The notes: a model not told the origin generated them from the letters alone. A DNA stretch of 64,000 nucleotides from Bacillota bacterium (GCA_023440965.1 JAEZRC010000001.1:48210-112209), one strand, 5' to 3'; positions 26,701 through 35,751 are shown, numbered from the stretch's first letter. Translations and numbers: made by a program.

Positions 26701-27729
26701 TTATTTGAGAGCTTTTAATGTCTTGTGAATGTACTGCTCGTGTACCTGAACTGCTTTGATTTTAGGCTCAAGTCTAACTTTTGCATATGTCATAGCTGTC
26801 GTAGTAATGTTCTTATGACCAAGAAGTTTTGAAATGATATTTATATCTATTCCGCAATCCACCATACTCGTTGCATAACAATGTCTAAGCTTGTGAAACA
26901 AAATTCCGCAATGTTCAAGATTATTCTTTTTTAAGAAATCTTGAAGTTCTTTATACAGAGTATTATAGTTCATAACTCTACCCTGGTAATTAACAAATAT
27001 CAAGTTTTCGTTTTTATTCTCAATTATTTTTTCTGCAAGCTTTGGATAGCTGTTTATGTGATCCTTCCATTCCAGTAATAAATCAATTACTTGTTGATTT
27101 ATTACTGGAAGCTCTCTTACGCTGCACCTTGTTTTAGTATCTCCTATCATATCATCAACACGAACTATCTTGCCGTCTGATTTTTCTATGTAATTTCTTA
27201 CTGCAGCTCTTTTTATATATATGATATTTCTTTCATAGTCAATATCAGACCAATACAAACCAAGAAGTTCCCCGATTCGCATTCCTGTTAAAAGAAGAAT
27301 AGGTATTATAATTCCAAATCTATCATTCGATTTACATGCAACTAATAGTTTTTCTAAATCGTCATCCGAAATAATTCTATCAGTTGCAATAGCAGCACGT
27401 GCTTTTGGCAGCTTAAAATCATAATCAAAAGGATTATAATTAATGTAATCTGAGAATAGAGCTTTTTTATATGTTGCTCTGAGCAAAGTTCTCATAGATT
27501 TAATATATTTACTACTTAAGAGCTGTCCATTATCTTTAAAGCGGACAATATTAAAAAATTCGTATAACTCATCAACGCCGACATCTTCAATATATTTATC
27601 AACAAAATAATCCATAATCTTTTTACTAATCTTTAATTCCCAAACGTATGTTGATAATGTTACAAATGAGCCTTTACGTTCATTTAATACTTTTTCTAAT
27701 AAATCATTTAGTAAATGTTTTTCTGTCAT
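26701..27729 (-). CDS. int: tyrosine-family site-specific integrase
   Basis: 342 residues. An N-terminal SAM-like core-binding region (about 1-105) precedes the catalytic domain. The residues are Arg in LLTGMRIGELLGLYWSD, Lys in GDTKTRCSVRELP, His-x2-Arg in HKLRHCYATSM, then LLGHKNITTTAMTYAKV with His and the nucleophile Tyr. It should catalyse integration and excision at the tRNA-Asn attB. The ATG at 27747 overlaps the only good ribosome-binding box (GAGGAG), so the ATG at 27729 is preferred. The gene reads toward attL and stops 18 bases from it. Confidence 0.93.
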   Translation of the reverse strand: MTEKHLLNDLLEKVLNERKGSFVTLSTYVWELKISKKIMDYFVDKYIEDVGVDELYEFFNIVRFKDNGQLLSSKYIKSMRTLLRATYKKALFSDYINYNPFDYDFKLPKARAAIATDRIISDDDLEKLLVACKSNDRFGIIIPILLLTGMRIGELLGLYWSDIDYERNIIYIKRAAVRNYIEKSDGKIVRVDDMIGDTKTRCSVRELPVINQQVIDLLLEWKDHINSYPKLAEKIIENKNENLIFVNYQGRVMNYNTLYKELQDFLKKNNLEHCGILFHKLRHCYATSMVDCGIDINIISKLLGHKNITTTAMTYAKVRLEPKIKAVQVHEQYIHKTLKALK

Positions 27730-27835
27730 AATTATTATACTCCTCATATTTGTCGATTATATAATAATTATAACAAGGATTTAAATATTTTCAAATAGAT
27801 TATATGCCTTATGGCTTATAATAAACACATAGAAA

Positions 27836-27887
27836 CTGAGATTGCAACTCAGAACAAGGACGGTAAGTTAGCCACCGTCCTTTTTTC
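27836..27887 (+). terminator. hairpin and terminator in the leader of the parA operon
   Basis: A small CTGAG/CTCAG hairpin (27836-27852) is followed by AAGGACGGT / ACCGTCCTT (27856-27882) and TTTTTT. A TATAAT at 27817-27822 lies just upstream, so transcripts from there would end after about 55 bases unless antitermination occurs. It precedes parA by about 60 bases. Confidence 0.7.
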
Positions 27888-27944
27888 TATGCCAAAAACA
27901 AAAAGGCTGACAGAAAAATTAAAGACAGAAAGTAGGCTAACTCT

Positions 27945-28724
27945 ATGAAAAAAACAATAATTATCTCATTCGCAAACCAAAAAGGTGGCGTTGGTAAAAC
28001 AACAACCTGTATGAACATTGGAGCTGCACTCAGTAAAAAAGGCCACAAGGTTTTACTTATTGACCTTGATCCTCAGGAAAACTTAAGCTCTTACTTAGGC
28101 TATGATTACGATGACAAACCAACAATAAGTGAATTAATGACAAGTATCATTACAGGTCAGGATATGGATTATACAACTGCAATTCACCATAGTGAAATTA
28201 ACAATATAGATTACATTCCTTCAACTCTGAAGCTCTCATCCGTTGAGCTATCAATGTACAACGCTCTTTCAAGAGAAACAATACTAAGAAGAATACTTAA
28301 GTCCGAGGCTTTCTCAGAATATAATTACATTCTGATTGACTGCTTACCAAGCTTAGGTATTTTATTTATCAATGCCCTTTCTTCTTCTGATAGTCTTATC
28401 ATTCCTGTTCAGGCTCAGAAGTTTGCACTTGACGGCTTGTCAGCTCTGATAGGCAACTACAAGCAGATTAAAGCTACTATTAACCCAGAAATTACCCTTC
28501 AGGCTGTAATTGCAACAATGGTTGATAACACTAATATGGCACAGGCGGTTATGACAGCATTAGCAGATCAGTTTGGCGATCTGCTTTGTAATAACACCGT
28601 TCGCCGCTCAGTAGAAGCTACAAACAGTACATATGAACAAAAAGCTTTGGTGCTTGGATCAACAAAACTCGGAAAAGATTATGTATTAGTTGCAGATGAG
28701 CTGCTTACCAAAATAGGAGGTTAA
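27945..28724 (+). CDS. parA: ParA-family partition ATPase
   Basis: 259 residues. The deviant Walker A is NQKGGVGKTTTCMNIG near the N-terminus, with DLDPQENLSSYLG and LIDCLPSLGILFINAL as Walker A'/B. It matches the chromosomal/plasmid Soj type without an extra HTH domain. It should segregate the excised circular or replicating form of the element together with ParB encoded 1 base downstream. The ribosome-binding site is weak. Confidence 0.93.
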   Translation: MKKTIIISFANQKGGVGKTTTCMNIGAALSKKGHKVLLIDLDPQENLSSYLGYDYDDKPTISELMTSIITGQDMDYTTAIHHSEINNIDYIPSTLKLSSVELSMYNALSRETILRRILKSEAFSEYNYILIDCLPSLGILFINALSSSDSLIIPVQAQKFALDGLSALIGNYKQIKATINPEITLQAVIATMVDNTNMAQAVMTALADQFGDLLCNNTVRRSVEATNSTYEQKALVLGSTKLGKDYVLVADELLTKIGG

Positions 28725-28725
28725 T

Positions 28726-29646
28726 ATGAAAATAACAAATTTACAGTCAACAGTTGTAACACCAAAGAAACAAGATGTTGAACTTGTTATTTCTTCGCTT
28801 GCTTCATCAACAGACGCAGTTGCTCAGATCAGCACAAACCTGTTAGTTGAATATGAAAACCAACCCTTTAAACCATACTCTGAAGAAAAGCTGATGGAAC
28901 TTGCGGAAGATATTAAAATCAATGGTGTTCTCTCCCCCATCATAGTCAGACCGATTGAAGGCGGCAAATATCAGATACTTGCAGGCCACAACAGGACTGC
29001 AGCATCAAAGCTTGTGGGCTTAAAAACAGTGCCTGCAGTAATTAAGCCTTGTGATGATGACACTGCAAAGCTTATTGTAGTAAACACAAACCTTAATCAA
29101 CGTCAGGAACTTCTCCCTTCTGAAAAAGCCTTTGCTTACAAAATGCAATTAGAAGCTATGAAACATCAAGGAGCAACTTCCCGACAAGTTGTCGGGAAGT
29201 TAGAAACAGCTGATATAATTGGTCAAAGCAATAAAGAAAGTGGCAGACAAATACAGCGATATATCAGACTTACATCCCTTATTAAGCCTATGCTTGATAT
29301 GGTTGATACCAACAAAATAAAGTTTATGGTTGGTGTTAATCTTTCTTTCCTATCGGAAATCAATCAAGAAATCCTTTTTGATTATATTACAGAGACTAAG
29401 AGTAAAGTTACCCTATCTCAATCAGAAGAACTTAAGCGCCTTAATCCATTAGGTGCTTTTTCTTTTGATATGCTTGATGACTTCTATAACATACCGAAAG
29501 AAGAAGCTAAGACAAAGAAGCAGAACTATTCTATCAAACTGACTTCCTCACAATACAAGACAATATCACTTTGTATTAAAAATCAAAAAGATTGTATAGA
29601 ACCAGAAGTCTACGAAATGCTAATCAAACTATTCGACAATATGTAA
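28726..29646 (+). CDS. parB: ParB-family partition protein
   Basis: 306 residues. The ParB/Spo0J nuclease-like domain contains NPFKPYSEEK-like KPYSEEKLMELAEDIKINGVLSPIIVRP and the arginine patch AGHNRTAASKLVGL, followed by an HTH region (ATSRQVVGKLETADIIGQSNKESGRQIQRYIRLT) and a C-terminal dimerisation part. It starts right after parA with an AGGAGG box. A 27-bp palindrome at 29175-29201 lies inside the HTH coding part. Confidence 0.92.
   Translation: MKITNLQSTVVTPKKQDVELVISSLASSTDAVAQISTNLLVEYENQPFKPYSEEKLMELAEDIKINGVLSPIIVRPIEGGKYQILAGHNRTAASKLVGLKTVPAVIKPCDDDTAKLIVVNTNLNQRQELLPSEKAFAYKMQLEAMKHQGATSRQVVGKLETADIIGQSNKESGRQIQRYIRLTSLIKPMLDMVDTNKIKFMVGVNLSFLSEINQEILFDYITETKSKVTLSQSEELKRLNPLGAFSFDMLDDFYNIPKEEAKTKKQNYSIKLTSSQYKTISLCIKNQKDCIEPEVYEMLIKLFDNM
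29175..29201. repeat. 27-bp hyphenated palindrome inside parB
   Basis: Perfect 12-base arms AACTTCCCGACA / TGTCGGGAAGTT flank a 3-base centre. It is GC-richer than its surroundings. It could be a parS-like centromere for the encoded ParB or an RNA hairpin; the sequence does not match the classical Spo0J parS. Confidence 0.5.
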
Positions 29647-29656
29647 GGAGGACAAT

Positions 29657-29854
29657 ATGAAAAAATCAAAATACATTAATTTGTATTTACTGATTATTTT
29701 GTGTGTTGCTTTAACATGTATAATCGGTATGCTTCGGAGACCTTTCCCAGATCTGATTAGTGATACATCAGTCAGAATTATTCAAGGTGTTCTTCTAGTA
29801 ATAGCAATTGTATGCTATCTCATCCAAACAAATAAAAACAATGGAAAGGAGTAA
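29657..29854 (+). CDS. small two-TM membrane protein
   Basis: 65 residues with two hydrophobic segments (about 8-26 and 42-60) joined by a short loop; it ends in an Asn/Lys tail. AAGGAGG precedes the ATG. It lies 10 bases after parB in the same operon. No family recognised. Confidence 0.65.
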   Translation: MKKSKYINLYLLIILCVALTCIIGMLRRPFPDLISDTSVRIIQGVLLVIAIVCYLIQTNKNNGKE

Positions 29855-29860
29855 TGAAAA

Positions 29861-30082
29861 ATGGCACTTGATAACTTACAGCTTAACAATGAGGTTGTGG
29901 CTTGCATTAATGGAAAAGCAATAGTTCTCAACGATAACGGAGATCTGTTCTATGCAGAAATGCCTGAAGAGTTTGTAACAATAGGTGGGTTTATTTTTTC
30001 TGACGGTTTATCTCCTTTATCTGTTCTTCCTGATCCAGAGCAACGTCAAATAAAAAAGCATTTAGACAGCATAGGAGGTTAG
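29861..30082 (+). CDS. small protein of unknown function
   Basis: 73 residues, soluble and acidic, without a recognised domain. AAAGGAG lies upstream of the ATG and the neighbours are 6 bases away on each side, so it is very likely translated as part of the element's early operon. Confidence 0.6.
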   Translation: MALDNLQLNNEVVACINGKAIVLNDNGDLFYAEMPEEFVTIGGFIFSDGLSPLSVLPDPEQRQIKKHLDSIGG

Positions 30083-30088
30083 AAAACA

Positions 30089-31108
30089 ATGGCAGAGAAA
30101 AAAGAGTACTACAATAAGAAGACGCCTGAGGAATACGACGCTGAAAGAGAACAATTATTTTCTCAAATTCAATCTCTGGCCGAAAGCTTTAAACAAACTC
30201 CTGAAAACATTGCTGAATTGATAGCATTTTCAAGCAAGTTTTATCAGTACAGCATTAACAATCAAATGCTTATATATCTTCAAAACAAGTATGCTTTATT
30301 TACAGGAAGCTTCCTACAATTTAAGCAAATGGGTTACTCAGTAAACAAAGGCGAAAAAGGAATGAAAATTCTTGTACCAACAATAGTAACATTACTCTAC
30401 GTTAATGATAAGTGGGTACAGTATTCCAAAGCTACAAAGCAGCAACAGGAACAATCAAAAAGTGGCCTTATTGAAACAAAGAAGCTTACCAAATTCAAGA
30501 TAGGCAATGTATTTGATATTTCACAAACGAACTGCCCTTTAGAGGATTATCCTAAAATATTTAATATGGGATATTCCTCTGATCAGCACGCTCAAATATT
30601 TGAAGTATTGGTTGCAGCTTGTAATGAGCATTTTGATTGTGAAGTTAGATTTGATAATTACAGATCAATCGGTCTCAGAGGCCAGGCTCTTACATTTGAA
30701 AATCTCATTACATTAAACGAGAAGCTTCAGGACACAGAACGAGTGTCTACTCTCTCACATGAAATCGGTCACTTCTTAATGCACCATAATGGATCTGCTG
30801 CAGAAAAATTCGTAAGCCAGATTGAGCTTGAAGCTGATGTATACTCAATAATATTACAGACAAAATTAGGTGTTGAACTTACTGCTACAAGAATAGAACA
30901 TATGGCAGAATCCTTTAAGACTTTTGAAAGAATAACTGCAAGACTACCTGAAGAAGACAGGCCAACATTCTCAGATGTTTTTAAAAATGCTAACGAAGCT
31001 TTTAAGACATCTTTTTCTTTTATTTCTGAATGTATTGATAAACAAATTAATGCAGCTGCCCATAAGAAAGAGTTAACGCCATTATTAAACAATACAAGAA
31101 GTCGATAA
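30089..31108 (+). CDS. ArdC-like N-terminal domain with IrrE/ImmA-type metalloprotease domain
   Basis: 339 residues. The N-terminal half (about 20-110) matches the ArdC/DUF1738 single-strand-DNA-binding region: SSKFYQYSINNQMLIYLQ, then FKQMGYSVNKGEKGMKILVP. The C-terminal half contains a zinc metalloprotease motif, SHEIGHFLMHH, with the third ligand probably in the following ELEAD. ArdC proteins protect incoming single-stranded plasmid DNA from restriction; the protease part resembles ImmA/IrrE. An early-operon position with ParAB fits a role when the element enters a new cell. Confidence 0.85.
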   Translation: MAEKKEYYNKKTPEEYDAEREQLFSQIQSLAESFKQTPENIAELIAFSSKFYQYSINNQMLIYLQNKYALFTGSFLQFKQMGYSVNKGEKGMKILVPTIVTLLYVNDKWVQYSKATKQQQEQSKSGLIETKKLTKFKIGNVFDISQTNCPLEDYPKIFNMGYSSDQHAQIFEVLVAACNEHFDCEVRFDNYRSIGLRGQALTFENLITLNEKLQDTERVSTLSHEIGHFLMHHNGSAAEKFVSQIELEADVYSIILQTKLGVELTATRIEHMAESFKTFERITARLPEEDRPTFSDVFKNANEAFKTSFSFISECIDKQINAAAHKKELTPLLNNTRSR

Positions 31109-31111
31109 ACA

Positions 31112-31139
31112 TTGACTTATATGAAAATTAATGTAAAAT
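31112..31139 (+). promoter_or_regulatory. promoter of the CAP-lipoprotein gene
   Basis: TTGACT at 31112-31117 and TAAAAT at 31134-31139, 16 bases apart, 37 bases before the ATG at 31177. Confidence 0.55.
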
Positions 31140-31176
31140 AAAGTTAAAAGAATAATAAAATCAAGGGAGGTTTCTT

Positions 31177-32058
31177 ATGAAAAGAATATTAACAGTTGTT
31201 TTAACTGTAGCTATTACAATTACATTTTTGACTGCTTGTGGCAAAGATAAAAAAACGTTAAAGCCTTCAGGTGTAAAATCATCTGCTAGTAAATCATCAT
31301 CTTCCCTTGATAGTGAAGATAGTTCTTTATCAGAAGACAATCCTTCTCTAGCAGAAAAAGATACACCACTTACAACACAAGCTTCACAGGCAACAACACC
31401 TACAGCTAATCAAAACACAGCACCTAAAGTTACTACAAAGACACAGGCAACGACAGTAAAGGTTCAGGCAGTTATTACGCCACCAACTACAACGCAAACC
31501 GCAAAGAAGCTTATCGTTCCAACTGCTGCACAATGCCAGGTTATTGAAAATGAGATAGTTAGACTTGTTAATCAGTATCGAGCTTCAAAAGGTTTGTCTG
31601 CTTTTACAGTAGAAAGCAAACTTATGCAAGCTGCAGGTATAAGAGCAGAAGAAGCTTCAAGACCAAACTGTTATATGCACGATAGACCAAACGGAGACCC
31701 ATGTGGTACTGTCTTAGACCAAGTAAAATATGGTACACCATATGAAGATATATCTATTATAAATGGTCGGCAAGTAACTCAAACACTTTATGATTCAGGT
31801 GCAGGAGCTGAAAATTTAGCAAGAATAAGTACTTTAAGCATAGATCAGCAATTTTACTTTACTTGTACAGATGCGGAACTTAAAAAAATAGCAAAAACTA
31901 TGTTTGAAGGTTGGAAAGCTTCTTCTGGGCATAATCTGAATATGATTAACATAAATTATACAAAAATCGGGATCGGCGTGTATGCAAAATATGAAATCAC
32001 CTTGCAGAATAATAAAGACATTGGTTTTTATGGTATACAAACATTTACTCAAAGATAA
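31177..32058 (+). CDS. CAP (SCP/PR1) domain lipoprotein
   Basis: 293 residues. Lipoprotein signal peptide with lipobox LTAC at about residue 21, a long Ser then Thr/Gln-rich linker (about 28-115), and a CAP domain from about 125. The domain contains EIVRLVNQYRASKGLSAF, the cysteine-containing RPNCYMHDRPNGDPCG, GAGAENLAR (CAP signature around the Glu) and GHNLNMININYTKIGIGVY (GHxxNM motif). Extracellular, membrane-tethered. GGGAGG precedes the ATG, with its own promoter and terminator. Function in bacteria is poorly known; on a conjugative element it could affect cell contact. Confidence 0.85.
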   Translation: MKRILTVVLTVAITITFLTACGKDKKTLKPSGVKSSASKSSSSLDSEDSSLSEDNPSLAEKDTPLTTQASQATTPTANQNTAPKVTTKTQATTVKVQAVITPPTTTQTAKKLIVPTAAQCQVIENEIVRLVNQYRASKGLSAFTVESKLMQAAGIRAEEASRPNCYMHDRPNGDPCGTVLDQVKYGTPYEDISIINGRQVTQTLYDSGAGAENLARISTLSIDQQFYFTCTDAELKKIAKTMFEGWKASSGHNLNMININYTKIGIGVYAKYEITLQNNKDIGFYGIQTFTQR

Positions 32059-32073
32059 TTAAACAGATATTTA

Positions 32074-32106
32074 AGAGAACGTTCTTTATAGAGCGTTCTT
32101 TTTTTA
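32074..32106 (+). terminator. intrinsic terminator after the CAP lipoprotein gene
   Basis: Stem AGAACGTTCT / AGAGCGTTCT with a TTAT loop followed by TTTTTTT. Confidence 0.85.
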
Positions 32107-32147
32107 TATATAAAACAATTTAGCAGACATGAAAGGAATGACTAAAA

Positions 32148-34265
32148 TTGAAAAAACTATTAGTAAGTATGATGTCAATTGTTTTGGTTGTAAGTATTTT
32201 CGTACCTCAGGCTATGGCCTTTAGTGATACAGAAAACTTTTACAGCACTAAAACATTACCAGATCATTGGGAATGGACTGAAGGAGGAACAGGAAACAAT
32301 TTTCTTAAAGCAAGTGCTAATACAACAAGTATCAGCATTAACAACGTTGCTTTCTGCCTTGATAACGGTAAAGACGCTCCTGCTTCATCTGGAACAACAG
32401 GAAGCTATATCGGGGAAGTAGATAATGGTATCTTAAGTGTTATGTACTATGGATATCCGTATCGCTCAGCAGCAGCTTTGGGTGCAACAAATGACGAGGT
32501 AGCATATGACGCTACACAGTTAGCTCTTTATGCAATGCAAGAAACGTTGTCACATGGTGGTTCTGGTATGGCACAATTCAATCCAATAAGCGATTACAAC
32601 GGAAATTCTGTTACAATAGCAAAACAAATTTATAGCAATGCTATTAATAATCCATACAATCCAACAAAAACTGCAAACGTATCTGTTTTTACTCATAACA
32701 GTAATGTTTCTGTTGTTGGAAATTATTATTATATTGGTAGTTATACAGCAAAATTAAATGGTGCAGATGTTTCAAATTACACGGTTAGTCTTGCTCAAGC
32801 TCCTGCAGGTACTGAAGTTGTTAAAAGTGGTGCAAATTTCTATTTCAGAATACCAACAACAACTTCGCTTAAAGGAAAAGCGCTTCAAGCACAAATAACA
32901 GCTTCAAGTAGTACCCCATATTTGTCGTGTGGAATATATAGCCTGGGCGGTAATTATCAACGAATGTCAAAATTGCAGATTACAACGCCACAAGATACTA
33001 CTACTGTTGATAAATATTTTCCTGAACCATATGGTCAACTTTCGGTTTTAAAGAAAGATAATAATAATAGATTATTGCCTGGAACCGTCTTTGAATTCAA
33101 ACATACAACTTTAGGAACAACATTCACAAAAGTTACTAATTCACTAGGTATAGCTTCTGTAAAAGATATAGAATTGGGAAAATGGGAAATCACTGAAATT
33201 CAAGCTCCTGCAGGCTATGAAGTTGACAGCACACCTCAATATGTAACAATTGATGATAGTAACCCAGTTGCTGCAACTGTAACTTTAATTAACAATGAAA
33301 AAACAGGTACTCTCAAGGTCAAAAAGACTACACCAGGCATGGTTAATCTTAAAGACCTTGTTTTTATTTTATCAGGAACGTCTGATAGTAGCCGAGAAAT
33401 TAATATTGAAGCAACCACCGACAATCAGGGCATAGCAACATTTAATAATGTCCCGATAGGTACTTATACAGTATCAGAGAAAGGTTCAAGCGTACCTTAC
33501 GCATATATGACAGCAGATCCTGAAAATGTGACAGTACAGTATGCTCAGACAACAGATGTTGAGATTTCCAATGCTGAGAAAACAGGATCTATCAAAGTAA
33601 AGAAAACTACACCAGGAATGGTCAACCTTGCAGATCTTGTTTTTATTCTGACAGGAACATCTGACACAGGGCGTGAAATTAACATTGAATCCACCACAGA
33701 CGCAAACGGCATAGCAAACTTTAAAAACGTTCCTATTGGTACATATACAATTAATGAAAAAGGCTCATCTGTTCCATACGCATATATGACAGCTGACGCC
33801 GAAGATGTATCAGTTCAGTATGCACAGGCAACAAATATTGAGATATCCAACGCTGAAAAGACAGGAACAATAAAAGTGACTAAGGCCACCAGAAAAATGA
33901 AAGATATTGCAAATATTACTTTTATTCTTCACGGAACGTCTGATAGTGGCCGTGATATTCTCCTGGAAGCCACCACTGACAAAAACGGTTATGCTAGTTT
34001 TGATAAGATCCCACTTGGAACATATACTCTCACAGAAAAAGGCTCTACTGTTCCATATGGTTATCTGACTGCAGGAGATCAAGAAGTAACAGTAAATTAC
34101 GCTCAGGAAATTGACGTGAATGTATATAACCTTGAAGATCCAAACATTCCACTTACAAACAGTACAAATAACAATGTGCGTTTCTATGCTGTTCTTGGCT
34201 TGATATGCCTTGCAGGCATTATCGGCACAACAACTATTCGTGTTAAACGAAGGAGGCAGGAATAA
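32148..34265 (+). CDS. surface adhesin: thioester domain plus SpaA/Cna-B repeats
   Basis: 705 residues, TTG start. Signal peptide (cleavage near AMA-FS, about 24), then a thioester-type domain: Cys70 in NVAFCLDNG and Gln124 in YDATQLALYAM are candidates for an internal Cys-Gln thioester that can bond covalently to target surfaces. Four SpaA-type prealbumin-like domains follow; the last three are near-identical 93-residue units, each with a candidate isopeptide Lys (VKKTTPG) and Glu (TYTVSEKGS). The C-terminus has a hydrophobic segment and KRRRQE tail but no clear LPxTG (IPLTNS precedes it). Extracellular; plausible role in donor-recipient or host adhesion. Confidence 0.85.
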   Translation: MKKLLVSMMSIVLVVSIFVPQAMAFSDTENFYSTKTLPDHWEWTEGGTGNNFLKASANTTSISINNVAFCLDNGKDAPASSGTTGSYIGEVDNGILSVMYYGYPYRSAAALGATNDEVAYDATQLALYAMQETLSHGGSGMAQFNPISDYNGNSVTIAKQIYSNAINNPYNPTKTANVSVFTHNSNVSVVGNYYYIGSYTAKLNGADVSNYTVSLAQAPAGTEVVKSGANFYFRIPTTTSLKGKALQAQITASSSTPYLSCGIYSLGGNYQRMSKLQITTPQDTTTVDKYFPEPYGQLSVLKKDNNNRLLPGTVFEFKHTTLGTTFTKVTNSLGIASVKDIELGKWEITEIQAPAGYEVDSTPQYVTIDDSNPVAATVTLINNEKTGTLKVKKTTPGMVNLKDLVFILSGTSDSSREINIEATTDNQGIATFNNVPIGTYTVSEKGSSVPYAYMTADPENVTVQYAQTTDVEISNAEKTGSIKVKKTTPGMVNLADLVFILTGTSDTGREINIESTTDANGIANFKNVPIGTYTINEKGSSVPYAYMTADAEDVSVQYAQATNIEISNAEKTGTIKVTKATRKMKDIANITFILHGTSDSGRDILLEATTDKNGYASFDKIPLGTYTLTEKGSTVPYGYLTAGDQEVTVNYAQEIDVNVYNLEDPNIPLTNSTNNNVRFYAVLGLICLAGIIGTTTIRVKRRRQE
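33300..34136 (+). repeat. three tandem 279-bp repeats in the adhesin gene
   Basis: Units 33300-33578, 33579-33857 and 33858-34136 each encode 93 residues beginning KTG. The first two are more alike than the third. Such repeats expand and contract by recombination and change stalk length. Confidence 0.85.
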
Positions 34266-34834
34266 TGGCCTTAAAAAGATTGTTTGTTGATATGGATGGC
34301 ACTCTAGCAAAGTTTCACGATGAAGACAGATATCTTGAAAGAATGTTTGAAAAGGACTTTTTCAGAAATCTCTCTCCATTTGAGAATCTTACGCAAGGCC
34401 TGAATAAATTCTCAGAGGCTTATCCAGATGTAGAGATTTTTATTCTGTCAGCTACAGTTCAGGGTGAGCCACCATACTGTCGAACTGAGAAACACGCCTG
34501 GTGTGATAAACACTTACCTTTCATAGATAGAGAACATCGAATATTTACTCCAGTAGGAAAGAACAAAACGGAGTTCATTCCTGGAATCATAACAAAGAAC
34601 GATTTTCTCTATGATAATTACAACATAAATCTTGAAGAATGGCAGCAAGCAGGCGGACACTCCATTAAATGCAAGAACAACATCAACCATAAGGGATTAA
34701 TCGGCAGCTTATGGCAGGGCGATATAGTAAATAATTGCAAGGCACCAACAAACATTGTAGGTGAGCTTGCTTTTTTTATGGAGCTTCCACCACATAGTCA
34801 ACAGCTTTTTGTTTCTAAAGGTAAAGGGAGGTAA
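34265..34834 (+). CDS. HAD-fold 5'-nucleotidase-like protein (NT5C type)
   Basis: 189 residues. HAD motif I is RLFVDMDGTLAKF, motif II region IFILSATVQG, and the C-terminal FLYDNYNINLEEWQQAGG matches the 5'(3')-deoxyribonucleotidase family often carried by phages and conjugative elements. The ATG overlaps the stop of the adhesin gene (TAATGG). May adjust nucleotide pools during element replication; substrate not shown. Confidence 0.7.
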   Translation: MALKRLFVDMDGTLAKFHDEDRYLERMFEKDFFRNLSPFENLTQGLNKFSEAYPDVEIFILSATVQGEPPYCRTEKHAWCDKHLPFIDREHRIFTPVGKNKTEFIPGIITKNDFLYDNYNINLEEWQQAGGHSIKCKNNINHKGLIGSLWQGDIVNNCKAPTNIVGELAFFMELPPHSQQLFVSKGKGR

Positions 34835-34836
34835 CT

Positions 34837-35292
34837 ATGAATAATAATGTCAAAGAGTATTATCTCAACGAAAAAGGAACTTCACCATATATCATTCTTG
34901 AAAAAAAGGATAATATAGCTTTGCTGAGAAGATTTGTGCAGAACAGTTCAAAAGATCCAAGTCCATATATTGTTGCTAATGGGGTAAAAACAAGCCAGGA
35001 TGAGCTTATTGAATGGGACTTTGGTAATTACTTTAAAAACATTGCAGACGCTACAGCTCGTTATATCAAGCTTACAGAAGGACAAAAGGAAAAACGGCAC
35101 GTCAATTTATACAGTGATGAAATTGAAAATTGGCCTTCTTATTGTGAAGCAATAGGAGTAAGTCCTTCTTGTTCTTCTTTAAAAATCATTTTCGATCCAA
35201 AAGATGTAGAAGCTTTTGATCAAAATGACAATCGTATGGATGATTACAAAAGAAAGCCGATCAACTTAATTAATCAGAGCAGAGGGAGGTAA
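34837..35292 (+). CDS. unknown protein of the element's replication operon
   Basis: 151 residues, soluble, with no domain that I recognise. The N-terminal part (YYLNEKGTSPYIILEKKDNIALLRRFVQ) is mixed alpha/beta; the C-terminal part has two cysteines (SPSCSSLK, YCEAIG). GGGAGG precedes the ATG, and neighbours are 2-3 bases away on both sides, so it is translated with the HAD and SSB genes. Confidence 0.65.
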   Translation: MNNNVKEYYLNEKGTSPYIILEKKDNIALLRRFVQNSSKDPSPYIVANGVKTSQDELIEWDFGNYFKNIADATARYIKLTEGQKEKRHVNLYSDEIENWPSYCEAIGVSPSCSSLKIIFDPKDVEAFDQNDNRMDDYKRKPINLINQSRGR

Positions 35293-35295
35293 ACT

Positions 35296-35751
35296 ATGCT
35301 AAACCGTGTAATTATAATGGGTAGACTAACACATGAATTAGACCTGAAGGCAACACCTTCAGGCGTTTCTGTGTTACAGTTTAGTGTAGCTGTAGACCGA
35401 GGTTATGTAAAACAAGGTGAGGAACGACAAGCTGATTTTATTACTTGCGTGGCGTGGAGACAGCAGGCTGAATTTATCAGCAAGTATTTCGGAAAAGGCA
35501 GAATGATTGCTCTTGAAGGTAATTTACGCACACGTACATATGACGATAAGAACGGTACAAAGCACTATGTAATGGAAGTTTATGTTGACAGTGTTTCGTT
35601 CACTGGTGAGCCAAAGCAGGGTGGGAACACAAATTCTAATTATAGCAGCACAACAGCTCCACAGCAGAACGTACAACAAAATGCGACAATCAGTATCGGT
35701 GATATATCCGAATTTGAGGAAATAATTAGTGACGGTGCTGTTCCGTTTTAA
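35296..35751 (+). CDS. ssb: single-stranded DNA-binding protein
   Basis: 151 residues. OB-fold with LNRVIIMGRLTHELDLKATPSG, FITCVAWRQQAEFISKYFGKG and MIALEGNLRTRTYDDKNG; then a Gly/Asn/Ser/Gln-rich linker and an acidic tip ending DGAVPF, close to the DDDIPF tip used to recruit partner proteins. Supports conjugative transfer and replication. GGGAGG precedes the ATG. Confidence 0.95.
   Translation: MLNRVIIMGRLTHELDLKATPSGVSVLQFSVAVDRGYVKQGEERQADFITCVAWRQQAEFISKYFGKGRMIALEGNLRTRTYDDKNGTKHYVMEVYVDSVSFTGEPKQGGNTNSNYSSTTAPQQNVQQNATISIGDISEFEEIISDGAVPF

Noticed and set aside
30769..31092. Minus-strand frame opposite the ArdC/IrrE-like gene
   Set aside because: It is an antisense shadow of a gene with clear domains and has no ribosome-binding site.
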